Origin: Dendrobium chrysotoxum
Taxonomy: Eukaryota > Streptophyta > Magnoliopsida > Asparagales > Orchidaceae
NCBI GenBank assembly: GCA_019925795.1
Contig: CM034315.1
Location: forward strand, 4,340,001 to 4,404,000
Direction of reading: 5' to 3'
DNA: 64,000 nt
Every line of letters starts with the position of its first letter. Positions within the stretch are counted from its first letter, which is position 1. Below, piece by piece: positions 47,884 to 58,350 of the stretch. The notes beneath the pieces were generated by a model. That model did no database searches. It saw only the letters and a program-made list of their open reading frames with translations, and was not told where the DNA came from. The position numbers and the translations under genes are program-made.

Positions 47884-50800
47884 AAATGACAATGAAGGAG
47901 AATGCCCTCAAAATAATATAGATTCTTATTATAAATAAGTTAGCATTTATTTAGAGACTTTAACAACCTTTGGTTAAATAAACATGGTATACGCATGGTA
48001 TACTATTGATGCCACTCAAACAAAGATGATATAGACTAGCTAGTGATTGAAATTTAAGTCTAGGGCTTTGTTATTGCTATTGTTCTCTACTTAATTTCAT
48101 TATAGGAAAACCCTAAACTAACAAATGCATGAAAAAGTTGGATAACTTTTACCTTATTTTTCGTAGAATCTTCCTTAGAAAATTTGTATTTAGAAAAGTA
48201 AAACAGTGGTTGGGAAAGCAACTAATAAAAATTTTTAAGTTTAGGCATATTATCTGTAATTTGCTTCTGAGACCGTATTCTTTCTTTGTTGAGTTTGTAT
48301 AAAGTTATATCATTGAATTGTGAAGCATTCTAGAGGAATGCTAGTTCCAAAATTTAATATTATTGCTAACTAATGAAGTTTTTTTAGGTTTTTTCTTAGA
48401 ATAATTGCTGACGTTCAGACAGAGTACTCTAAAGGTTGGTGGTTATGATGCAAATATTTAGAAGTGATATTGGAATTAAGCTCAAGTATTTTCTTGGTAG
48501 AGAGTTGATTAACATTTTTAGTTTTAGAATTCGCGCCTTCTTGAATGTGATGATTGAGTTCTACTTATTATGGTTTAAAAGCCACCTTCAATTTTGCTTT
48601 TTTTTTTTAACCTTAGTAATAGTATGATAACATAAAATTAAACAAAGGTTTTGTTAGAATAAAATTTTTGTAATAATAATAATAATAATAATTATTATTA
48701 TTATAAAATTAGTATGATTATGGGTAAAATCGAAATTCACTATAGTTCAAACAAATGCTAGAATCAAGCCCCCAAAATGACCAATCATCACTAGAACTCA
48801 CTTCAAAACACTTGCGATGAAATATAATGATCTCAAAGTGGCAAGCACAATTTGCCTTCATGGATATTGTATGTCGAAAAGCTTTCTAAGTGGTTAAAAT
48901 ATGTATAATGCCAAATAACATCTAATCTATATTAGTAATGACAAATTGAATGATTATGTTCTAGATGAAAGATAGAATTTGCTTAATGAAATGGCAATTA
49001 ATGTACTTATGATCATATATGTCAATAACACAAAATAGCCCGCACCATGGCGCATGGTGCAATGCACTTCCTACTCCATTTACTTGGCGCAGTGTGGGGC
49101 ATGAAAATGGTGCACGGTATTTGCGCCATACATGGGCAATAGCTTAGAGTGCAAAGCCCTTGTATGGCATGCTATTTTGATTTTTATAATTTAGGGTTCT
49201 AAATAAATATTTGTATTACTTATTATATATTTTCAAGTTTTATTTTTCCCTAATTAAAAGTTATTAGAGTATTAGGGCATCCAACATCCCAAAAGCTGTA
49301 GCTCTCCCATCTCTTATCTCACAATATCCTCTCTTTGATTCTTTGGACTTTGACTCGAGAACACTACACGCGAGGTGTCTCCAACTCTCTCTCAATCATC
49401 TTCATTCTTCTTGTCTCCATTTTCGAATGTTGCATGCAAAGCGTCAAGCCATCTTTATTCGTCGCGTCTCTCGCTAAGAATCCTGTTGATGCTGAATGCT
49501 CAAACCTTTTTCGACGAAGTAGGCTTGAAAAATGTTCGAACACACTCGCCGAAGTTGTATGATCAAACCATCAATGGCAAAGGACTTGAAAAAGGTAGAT
49601 TTCTAGGTATTTCAAACTGCTTGAGCTTTTAATTTTAGTCATTTGGTTTTCCTTCATGATTTCTTTATAAAATTTTGGATCATTGCTCTCTACTATAGTA
49701 TCCACAGTTTTGCAAATTTCGACAATAATTTGTTTGTTTTGTAGTTTTTTTTTCTTTTCTATATGTTTTAGTATTAGTTACGTCTGTTACTATTAGGTAC
49801 ATGAAAGAATGTCGCATTTAAGTATATTTTGTTTAAAATTTATTAGTTTTTTTTCTCCATGTTTAAAATACCGCACGTTGCATCTTGGGCTATGCACCTT
49901 GATAAGTTTGAGTATGATGTGGAGATTTTGTCATTATGTTTCCACCAAAGGACTTGGCATGATAGGGAATCTTGTTTGAAAATCTTAATTCCATTAGTTG
50001 CTGAAGTTGAACCCTGACAAAAGCATAAGCTATTGGGCATAAAGAGGAATTTCTTTTGACTTGCTAACACTATTGAAAGAAACATGTAATCAGTGTCATT
50101 GTCTCAATATTTTTTTTTTCTTAAACAAAACCAAATTTATCCATGGTGCACTCTGTGGAAGCAGTGAAAATCAGTGAAAGCATCTCATGAAGGAGACATT
50201 GATGCCACTTGTAATATGATGTTTCTAAGCCTTAATGCTCATAGATTCTCTACTTTCAATAATACTTTTATAAAGCAAAAGCTCAGCCTTTGTTGTTGAT
50301 GACCCCAGCATTCCTATTATAATGCTTTGGCACATTTTTTTTTTCCTGAGCATGCTTTTCTCATCCACTACTTCCCATAGTGCCTGATTCATAATAAAGC
50401 TGTCACATTGGACCACCATTAATTTTGCTTTTGCAGCTGTGTTTTTCTTGTTAGCCGCACATTATTTGCAACTTTCATGAGTTTTGTGCTATATGGCTCT
50501 TCTCTATTTTATAAATCTCCTTAATAATCTATTCTGGTTAAGGCATAAATTGGCTATAGTGGGAGGGACAAGCTATTGGCAGCAGAAGTTAACAATTCTA
50601 TCTTTTTATTTGATATGGCATAATCTTTCCAGCATACTGATCAGTGCATCCTCGTCAACCAAGGGGGTCAATCTTTCTATATTTGTTTCTAGCTATTAGA
50701 AGATACTTGATGGCTTAACAGCGTTATTGTAATTTAGGAGATCGTCACATTTTGAGATGCTCTCACCATAGAAGCCCTAGATATAACAGTTAGAGCCCTT

Positions 50801-53800
50801 TAACAAGTTAATTTTTATACTAGGGCCTTCAGAGCTATAAATAATAAGCTCCAAAGTTCAAATCAAAGTCAAACCTCTCCAAGAAGTTCATCCAAGTTGC
50901 ATTTTCTCTGTTAGTTGAGAATTGAAGAAGTAGAGTACTAAGTTCTCGTGTGGTAGGCTTTGCAATTACCTTGTTTTTCAAGATCTAGTGTATCGTTTTG
51001 ATTTGTATGGGGTGTGTTGAGAGGTTAGGCTTTAAGATCCCCAAACCCTAAACTGTTGACAGTAGGGTTGGTTTAGGTGCAAAGCCTGAATGAAAATTAA
51101 AATGGGTTTAAAGTGGTTGTTAGGTTGACAACTAATTGTAAGCATATTCCAATGCATAAAATGAATCAAAATTTCATGACCTAACTCATAAACAAAGGAA
51201 AATAAACAAGAGTTTACTTCAACTTCTCCTGTTTTGATAAGAATTTCGTAGAGGTCAATTCAAACATTACTAGTAAGGTGATGCACTAGAATTGACATAA
51301 TTTTGGTAGAAATTAAGCAAGGGTTGTGTATAGTTCTAAAGCTAAGATTAGATTTTTCACATGTTTTAGGGACTTTAACGGGAATACATTACAATTTATG
51401 GACACAATGATTAGAAGAAGTGTAAATTTTATTTGCAAGTAACTAAATGGAAATGGGAAAAATCAAAGGATATTAAGGAAAGTTGTGTTGCGATTCCCCC
51501 TAGAACTGAACCAACCAAACCGGCCCAGGAGGGGCCGGTTCAGTTTTATAGGAGGCGGGCTAAGCCGCCTCCTTAAGTTGCCGCCCAAGCAAAGTGGGCC
51601 CCCCATGGGGCGGAAATTAGAGAAAGAGAGAGAGGCGGCAAAGGTTTTAGGAAATAATTTTGAAATTGGTTTATGTTAGGAAGTTGTTTATTATGAAGAA
51701 TTGTATTTAAAGAACATGGGAGGCTAGGGTTAGGGCATGTATGATTATTATTTCTCTTGGAGTTCTCTTTGGTGTCTTGGGCTCTAGACTTCTCGTCTAG
51801 AGATTGGAAGAGAATGATCCTCCTCTCAAATTGAGGATCAATTGTATCTTTGTTTCCTTCTTGCTTCGCTTTGATTTCTATAAAATTATCTACTGATTTT
51901 GATTGCTTCCACCCAAATTCTTCTATTTTTCTCACTATTTTTACCGATTATTGTTAGGTTTGCTTGCGAACTCAAGTATTTCCTATCAAGTTGCTGCATT
52001 TTGATGAAGTTAACAATATAATTTAGGTTGTTTTTGTTGTGGATAGAGTAAAAATATAAAATTATTGAGGTGAATTTGAGTAGTGATATGGTTAATACTA
52101 TTAAGTTAATTGTCAGTGAGGGCATGATAAATGTGTTAGGTGCATATGTTCCTTAAGTTGGGCTAGTAGAAAGTTTTAATAGTTAATTTTGAGAAGAGAT
52201 GTTCAAACTCTTTTAAGACATTACTAAGAGGAATATAGAATAGTTATTGGGAAACATGGATGGGCATACAGGCTCTAGTAGGATGCCTGAGAAAAAATGT
52301 AAAAGTTTTGGTTGCAAAGTAGACCTATTGACATTTGGATTTTTATGGATGATATATAATGGCTTGGTTGAAAATGAAGCAAATATTTTATTGTTGCATA
52401 GAGGGCGTTTTGATATTAGTATTAAATAGCAAATGAGATGTTTAAGATTGTGATGAGTTTGAGGAATCAAATGTATGAGTAATATAATAATTGTATGAGA
52501 GAGTGAATATTGTAACATAAAATTAAAATTTTTACCATATAATCCAACAAAAATCTTGAAGATGTGTGTGGATTAGGCTTAAAACAATAGATCTTACACT
52601 ACCTGTGCGAGACATGTGGCAAAATTGTCCTACATAGTTCACACAAGGCATGCAACGGATGGCATCAGAGAAGCTTGCTGAAATCATGTGCATGGACAAC
52701 CTAGAAGCAATGATCTGAACCACCCAGTTACTATTGACTTCGAAGGAACCAAACCTCAACAATGAACCAACATCAATACGAACAAATCATAACCGATTTC
52801 TACCCAAGTAAATTAGAAACTTTAAACTTGGGCCCACTAAGTTACAACTTAATAACTAAAATGGTGTCTACCAATTCAGTTAATAAAAATCAACCAACAC
52901 AAGTCTAATTTAAAAATCATTCATGGTCCATTAAATCTTGAGATATCAAGAACCAAACATCCATAATGATCCAAGCAACAAACATATAAACCAATAATGA
53001 ATCAAACCTACCAAATCAAAATTGATATAGAGATTTAATCGCTGGACTAGGACACGAAGTGAGAACCTGATGTGAAACATAAAGCAGTTGCAGGAATTGC
53101 GTGGAAATTATAAAAATTATTAAGCTTGATAATTAAAATTTAATGTTTCACAAGATTAGATTCTAGGATGTCTCAGTTAAAGATCTTATAATAGCATGCA
53201 GTTACAATAAAGAGTAGGGAGAAAGTAAAATAAGAACAAAAAAATATTAAATGCTTAATTTGCCAATCACAAGAATCCACCGGTTAACAATTAGAACGGT
53301 CGCCTTGAGTTTCCCTCACTCATACTCTTGAGTATTTTCAGCGGAAGAATAATTGATACAATATTAATGATGCCACCACAAGACAGTAGGCACTTACAAT
53401 ATTGCTCAATGAAAAGTTATTCGGAGAGGTGGTAGCAGGTGGATGATGGAGGATTTGCCATTGAACGGGAAGTTGATGCTCGTCGATGGCGGTTGTCAAG
53501 GAAAAAAAGATCCGATCGATGTAGTCTTCGACGAAGTGGTCGATCTCAAAATCGATGTCGAAGAAGGGAGACTGATGAACATCTACTCGTCCTTGAGGGT
53601 CGAATACGAATCCATGGTCGTGCTCGGGGTCGACCATCCATGGAGAGTGAAAGTTCCTCCAATTTTGGGGGGGCCTAGGGTGGCCGGCGGCTTGTATGGA
53701 GAAAGAGGAGGAGGGGTTCAAGAGAGGCTATCAGAATTTGAGAATTAAATCCAACAATTATTCCAGAGCTGAGTAATTAATTGGAGTTAATGAGAGGAGA

Positions 53801-56800
53801 GAGAGAGGATGGAATTTGAATTCCCAAAAGGAGAGGGAGGGAGGGGCGGCCGGTCCTTAGAAGGGGGGGATTGCATTAGACCGGTCTAGCCGGTCCCATA
53901 GGGACCGGTTCATGCGAAACGGGCAGAGAGTTCTGCCTCCTGTATGCATGAGCCGACTGCCCAATTCACCTGTGAGTTGTTTAGGAAGGTTTTTGAAGGG
54001 AGTTTGGAGGGAAATTTCAAAGTAGGAGTTGTTTAGAGAATTCCTTTTGAATTGTATGCATTAAATAGTTTGTTTTCCTAGGGTTAGGGCATCTGGAATT
54101 TGGTTGAAATTTGAGATCTCTTAGATTTAGGTTTTCTTTTGGGCTCTGGCGGCATCTGGAGATTTGGGAGAGATAGATCCCCTCTCGAATTGAGGATCAA
54201 TTGTATCTTAGTATTTTCCGTTTCCCTTTTATCAAATAATACAAATTATCTACTATTTTCGTGGTTTGTGTGGATTTTTGTGGAGAATTCTCGCTGTATT
54301 CCGAAGATTGATAGGAAATACTTGAGATCTACAAGTGTTTCCTATCAGATTGATTGGGGTTCAATTAGAAAGGATAATAAGTGGAGAGAGAGAGGGGAGG
54401 AGAGGGGCGGCCCAATGATGGGGCTTGATTTGGGTGAATTGATTGACTTCTATAATTGGAATTTTAAATTAGGAAAGGATTTAAGGGTCTTTCAAAATTT
54501 AAAATTCAAATTAAGTTAATGGAGGGAGCTTTCTTAATTAATTCAAAATATGAGGAATATGAGGGATAATTTGAATTTCAAATTAATTTGAAATTTGAAA
54601 TTTAAATTTTAGGTTTTCCCAAAATATATTGAATTAAATTAGGAAAGTAATAATGGACCAGTTTGAAATTGGAGCCAAGGGGATTGGGTGGGTTGGCCGG
54701 CGGCAAGGTGGAGGGGAACTTGGCCGGTGACAAGGTGGGGTAAAGGGGCTCGGCCGACTGGGGGAGGGGGGGGGGGATTGGTTTGGGTATAGCCCCAACG
54801 GTATGAGGAGGGGGAGAGAGGGGAGGTCTCGGTTAGGGAGGAGGAAGGGAGAAAAGGAAGGGGAAGGGAAAACCTAGTGCCCGGACACTTCCTGCGACTG
54901 GCAGGAATTGCATTTGCCCTCACCTAGAGATTTCTCCTCTCTCTAGAGCTCTCAACACTCATGAGAACAGGAATGCAGAAATTTTTTTATTAATCATTAT
55001 CATCTCTACAATAGCAAATGCCTCCATATATAGGCCTCAAAATAAAAAGAGACAAATACTAAAATGCTATCTGGGCTACAACACAAACTAATCTCGCATA
55101 GGGGTATAATGGTAAAGAATAAAACATAAGCACAAGAAATACATAAAATCCATCATAAATAAAGACTCCTAATTGTAGCCTTCGATCTTCGATTCCTCCT
55201 GTAATAGACGCGCCAGAATCTCTTGTTGATGTCCTCATCAGAACCAAAGTAGAGAAGAGAATACAACCTATTATAAAGAATTAGCAGTCATGTTTTCAAT
55301 GAATTAAAACAAAAATAAGAACTTCTAAGCTTTGAATATCAATTTGCTTGTTACAATCCACATGCCTCGAATTTTTGTATTGTATGAACTGAAATCTGCA
55401 TCATTGAATAATCAAGTTTTTATGCCAAGAAGATCCGCCATGGAAGCATGTTTGTGTTAATCAAAATAATGAAAAGGTATAAAAAACATAAATAAGGATT
55501 TTATATGATTTTATTAGTCTTCAAAATTCATATGATCTATTATCATGAGAATTGCTTTGTTGGTTTTTAAGGGAAGAAGTATGAAAGGTATGTTGAAATT
55601 ATTTAAGATCTTTATTGTTGATGGATCATTGGCTAGTGTTAGAAGTAGTTGTGGGGTGAGCAAAGAATTTTCAATTACAATAGGATTGCAATAAGGATGG
55701 ACATTGAATTTATATCTTTTTGTATAGTTATAAAGATGCTTAAAAAGATATTCCAAATTCTAATCTATTTTTTTACATAGATACTTATTAATAGTGAGAT
55801 ATCTATTAAAAAAAGTGGAAAGTTGTATCAATATGGAATCTGCTTGGAAGATATGGGCTTAGAATTTGTTAAATCAAGGCAGTGTTTATGAGATGGAATA
55901 TTACCTGTGATAGTAGCAATGATCAACTCATACTAGTAGAAGATATGAATACTTAGTTTTGATATGATTTCTTGAACTGTTTTACATATGAGAATGAGAA
56001 ATGGACGAGGATTTAACTTTTAGGGTTAATGCTAGGTAGTCAACTTAAAGAAATGCCTTACGAGTATGTTTTTGATAGGAGAATATCATGGAGATTTTGA
56101 AGAAAATTCTATAAAGTTATAATTTGGATTGGCTATTTTGTGAATTTGATTGTTTGGTAAAAAAGTTGCTGATATTCAAGTTGAGCCTGGTGGAAATGAT
56201 GATTGGGATACAGATGTATAACAAAATTAGAAAGGATAATAGTTATATTAATAGGATGGTGCAAGTAGCATCTATTTAGTAGAAGGTAATTGGAATCATA
56301 TGTACAGTGACGATAGAAAATGTGCCCATTATTAAAGTAGATAAAATTACTGGTGAAGAATTAGGAAGGAATGGGGGTTATATCCAAAGGTACGAGGGAT
56401 GGTTGTTAAAAAAGAATTTAGTGCATAATAGATTTAACATGAAGACTACAGGTATGGGCTTGCAGACCCTAAATTTTGTTGATTGAAATGGCTTCCTGTT
56501 TGTAAATTGTCTCACATTACAAGTGTAACAATAGTTCTTGATATACAAATTACTAATGTAACCAAGTTTTTTTTTTAGGGTTGATAGGGTACTTAGATCA
56601 GCAATTTGGTGACAGCAATGAACAGAAAACCTGAACAGTTTTTTCTGTTTTTCTTGTTGTGCAGGTAAGGCTGGGAAAGAATGGCGTTGAAGAAGTGCTT
56701 GGATTGGGCCCTCTCTCTGATTTTGAGAAGCAAGGCTTGGAGAGTCTCAAGTCTGAGCTCAAGTCCTCGATTGAGAAAGGGATCAAATTCGCCAGTGAGA

Positions 56801-56805
56801 ATTAA
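41288..56805 (+). CDS. Malate dehydrogenase, mitochondrial (NAD), EC 1.1.1.37
   Basis: Seven exons with GT-AG introns: 41288-41545, 41618-41791, 41870-42038, 42150-42211, 42348-42472, 43114-43231 and 56665-56805. Together they give 1047 bp, in frame, 348 residues. The enzyme interconverts malate and oxaloacetate in the mitochondrial matrix. The first ~33 residues (Arg/Ser-rich, few acids, MRTALLRS) are a transit peptide. The NAD-binding GAAGGIG loop is at 41-47. The mobile-loop arginines of VPRKPGMTR are 114 and 120. SNPVN is at 151-155. The catalytic pair is Asp183 (TTLDVLR) and His210 (GGHAGIT), and substrate Arg186 is present. No key residue is missing. Plant mMDHs are about 340 residues, so the model is complete. 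Introns 1-5 are 72 to 641 bp, but intron 6 is 13,433 bp and full of transposons. Function is well supported; splicing across the giant intron is inferred from the perfect frame and the near-universal conservation of the last 46 residues. Confidence 0.95.
44766..45270. mobile_element. LTR-like sequence in MDH intron 6
   Basis: Starts TGTTGGGAAGTAAT. It shares with the element A/B LTRs the layout of a TTTTTACATAGAAAAATC block, then GGAAAAAATCACGGAG, then a CACTG/AAATT block. A 27 bp tandem duplication (CTCTAATATCTTACATC) lies near 45220-45275. The right end and TSD are not resolved. Confidence 0.45.
45885..46139. repeat. ~165 bp tandem duplication, interrupted by LINE
   Basis: GGTAATGGAAGAGAATAG through AATAATGAATAATGCTAATA is repeated from ~46052 as GGTAATAGAAGAGCGAAATA through AATAATGAATAATACAAATA. 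The second copy continues after the LINE at 46935. A further faint relative begins near 47880. Confidence 0.65.
46140..46916 (+). mobile_element. 5'-truncated RTE LINE, 777 bp, 18 bp TSD, in MDH intron
   Basis: TAATGAATAATACAAATA is duplicated at 46122-46139 and 46917-46934. The insert carries the last quarter of the LINE from GGGAGTTGAAGGTAAACT (just after the RT catalytic box) to a (TTG)n tail. The frame is broken near 46270 and 46695, and only pieces (e.g. 46404-46721) stay open. It is in the sense orientation of the host gene. Confidence 0.94.
46990..51480. other. Intronic DNA with microsatellites, nothing else supported
   Basis: Contains (TA)n at 47763-47780 and 47817-47879, and an inverted trinucleotide run (TAA)n(TTA)n at 48670-48705. 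About 49270-49620 is less AT-rich and holds overlapping plus-strand frames ending at a potential donor, perhaps a captured exon, but no family was recognised. A TRIM-like or LTR-like leader may lie near 50770-51060. Confidence 0.45.
51486..51988 (+). mobile_element. Solo LTR, 503 bp, 5 bp TSD
   Basis: Starts TGTTGCGATTCC and ends TATTTCCTATCA. AGTTG is duplicated at 51481-51485 and 51989-51993. No PBS follows and no internal region is present, so it is a solo LTR left by recombination. Its centre (GGGTTAGGGCATGTATG, GGGCTCTAGACTTCTCGTCT, AATTGAGGATCAATTGTATC) aligns with the LTRs at 11699 and 53872. Confidence 0.9.
52040..52430 (+). pseudogene. LINE endonuclease remnant
   Basis: Broken frames retain the LINE endonuclease order: an I(I/V)S/NVLGAYVP block near 52120-52155, FWEEMF near 52190, and a GNMDGHTG block near 52250 equivalent to GGDFNGHIG. 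It is too degraded to assign beyond an RTE-like endonuclease. Confidence 0.5.
52530..53868. other. Unassigned intronic DNA with a GC-rich open segment
   Basis: Bases 53338-53721 are open on the minus strand (127 codons, rich in His, Asp and Pro) and on the plus strand in two frames (53439-53678 and 53443-53748). The segment differs from its AT-rich surroundings and could be a captured exon or LTR. A GGCCGGCGGC word at ~53680 recurs at ~54695. No protein family was recognised. Confidence 0.35.
53872..54347 (+). mobile_element. Second solo LTR of the TTTCCTATCA type
   Basis: Ends GTGTTTCCTATCA at 54347, followed by GATTG; GATTG also precedes the left end (53869-53873), overlapping the expected terminal TG by two bases. 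Internally it carries the same TAGGGTTAGGGCATCTGG, GGGCTCT and GATTTGGGAGAGA landmarks as the LTRs at 11699 and 51486. No internal region remains. Confidence 0.75.
54355..56660. other. Remaining intronic DNA, probable retroelement debris
   Basis: Bases 54880-55020 read on the minus strand resemble an LTR promoter/R region (TATATGGAGGC, then CTCTCTAGAG-type repeats), but no partner or TSD was found. A poly(G) run lies near 54760-54777. The minus-strand frames at 54639-54923 and 55514-55756 have no family match. 55800-56600 shows nothing recognisable. Confidence 0.4.
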
Positions 56806-58350
56806 TGAAAGCCAACATTTGGTTTACTCACTACAGAATTAATTTATGCAATTTTGCGCATTGGTTTATTCCAAATGTTTTACAGTTTAATGCATTTTAT
56901 CTTGGAGAGTGGCTCTAAGGAGGATTGTATCAGAATGCTTTCTAATGCTGTTAAAACAACCAGGTTTGTGCTTATGCCATGAAATAACCCAGTTTATATT
57001 ATTGCTTGAATAAAAATAAGCCTAACCATTTTAATGTGCAAATTTTATTTATTGTGGAGTTTATATTTGAACTTCTTGTGTTATAACGAATATTTCTCAT
57101 ATGTCTAAAGAATTATCGATGCCTTCATAGTTGGTTTTGTTGATATTATTTTTCAATGATATATTGGAGTGTAAATGAGATGAATTGAGCTTGAGTTACT
57201 CTTGATTTGAGCTTGAGTTTGATTAATTAATTGAGCTTGAGCTTTAATCTATGAGATTGAGTTGGCTCGTTTATTGTGAAAGAGAGAAAATAATTATGAT
57301 TTAAATAATTATTATAATAAAAAGATCCAGAAATGCCAAATTATAAAAAAAAACTAAAGAATCATTTAAAATAAAAAAGTGAGGCTTAATTTTTTAACAA
57401 TTTTGTATTTAAAAACTTAAATTGTAATATGTTTTAAGAATGTTTCTATATTAATATTTTTTAAATTAGCTAGCTTATAAGCTAATGAGTTGACTCGAAG
57501 TAGGTTGAATTTTGATTTATTAGCTCATCAATATAGATTCAAGAGCTATTTATTGAGTCAAGATTAGCTGACTTTGACTCACACCCCTGAGATCACGTAT
57601 CAATCTCTAGTGTTATTGTTTTTGGATATCCTCCGCTTAATGAGATCTTATCATTATTTCTTCATTATCGTTGAGAGTTTTAGGATTTTGATGAAAGCTA
57701 ATGCAATGAAGTTTAGTAAATATTAAATTTTAGCTGTTAAATTTGTAAATGAAATAATTTTAAGAGTTTCATATATAAGTAACCCTAAATTCTAATTTCA
57801 ATTTTGCCCCATATTTGAGGTCATTTTTCATTTAAATTGTGCAATATGATGAATACTTTTCTTCGAACCATCTAGTTAAAATCTTATTTTTTTTTATTGA
57901 CAGGAAAATATATTGAAATAATAATATAGTTAATTATGAAAATAAAATTATTTAATTTAATTTAATGTTAATTTTTAACAAAAATTCATTGTAGCCAATC
58001 AATTGATACTTCATAAAATTTATTATTTTCAAGCTTGATTTCTAACTACAAGCGACGAATGAGCCTTACACAAACCAACAAAATTTTATTTGTATTCTAT
58101 TCATTAAATAATCAAATTTAAATATCATATTTATATTTATATTCGAGTTATTCAATGATGAACGAATCCAATGTATATGAAAACGGCTCAATTACAGCCA
58201 ATAGATCTTCCTGAGCGCCTCTGCGCCCTTTTCCCGCCCATTGCCCTACAAAGAAAACAAAAACAAATAAATACAAAGGGCAAACCCATTATAGTCTTGT
58301 AGAAATAAAAGAGTAGAGGGCGAAGTAGCCAGAGACGAGAAGAAGCTTAA
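56806..58350. other. MDH 3' UTR and intergenic spacer
   Basis: About 1.5 kb between the MDH stop and the CHUP1-like start. MITE-like sequence is annotated separately at 57166-57588. An ATAAATAC at 58267-58274 is a possible TATA box for the downstream gene. Confidence 0.6.
57166..57588. mobile_element. hAT-type MITE remnant
   Basis: The left end GGAGTGTAAATGAG and right end ACTCACACCCCT form diverged terminal inverted repeats. Sub-terminal GAGCTTGAGTTTGATTAATT-type repeats are typical of plant GGGTGTAAATGAG MITEs. No clear 8 bp TSD survives. Confidence 0.5.

Larger units (their letters stand above)
43232..56664 (+). other. 13.4 kb intron 6 of the MDH gene
   Basis: Donor AAG|GTGATT and acceptor TTGTTGTGCAG|GTAAGG join [12 protein letters not shown] to [13 protein letters not shown] in phase 0. 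The intron holds a LINE with TSD, two or three LTRs, LINE endonuclease traces, AT microsatellites and unassigned AT-rich DNA. No independent gene was recognised in it. Confidence 0.85.
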
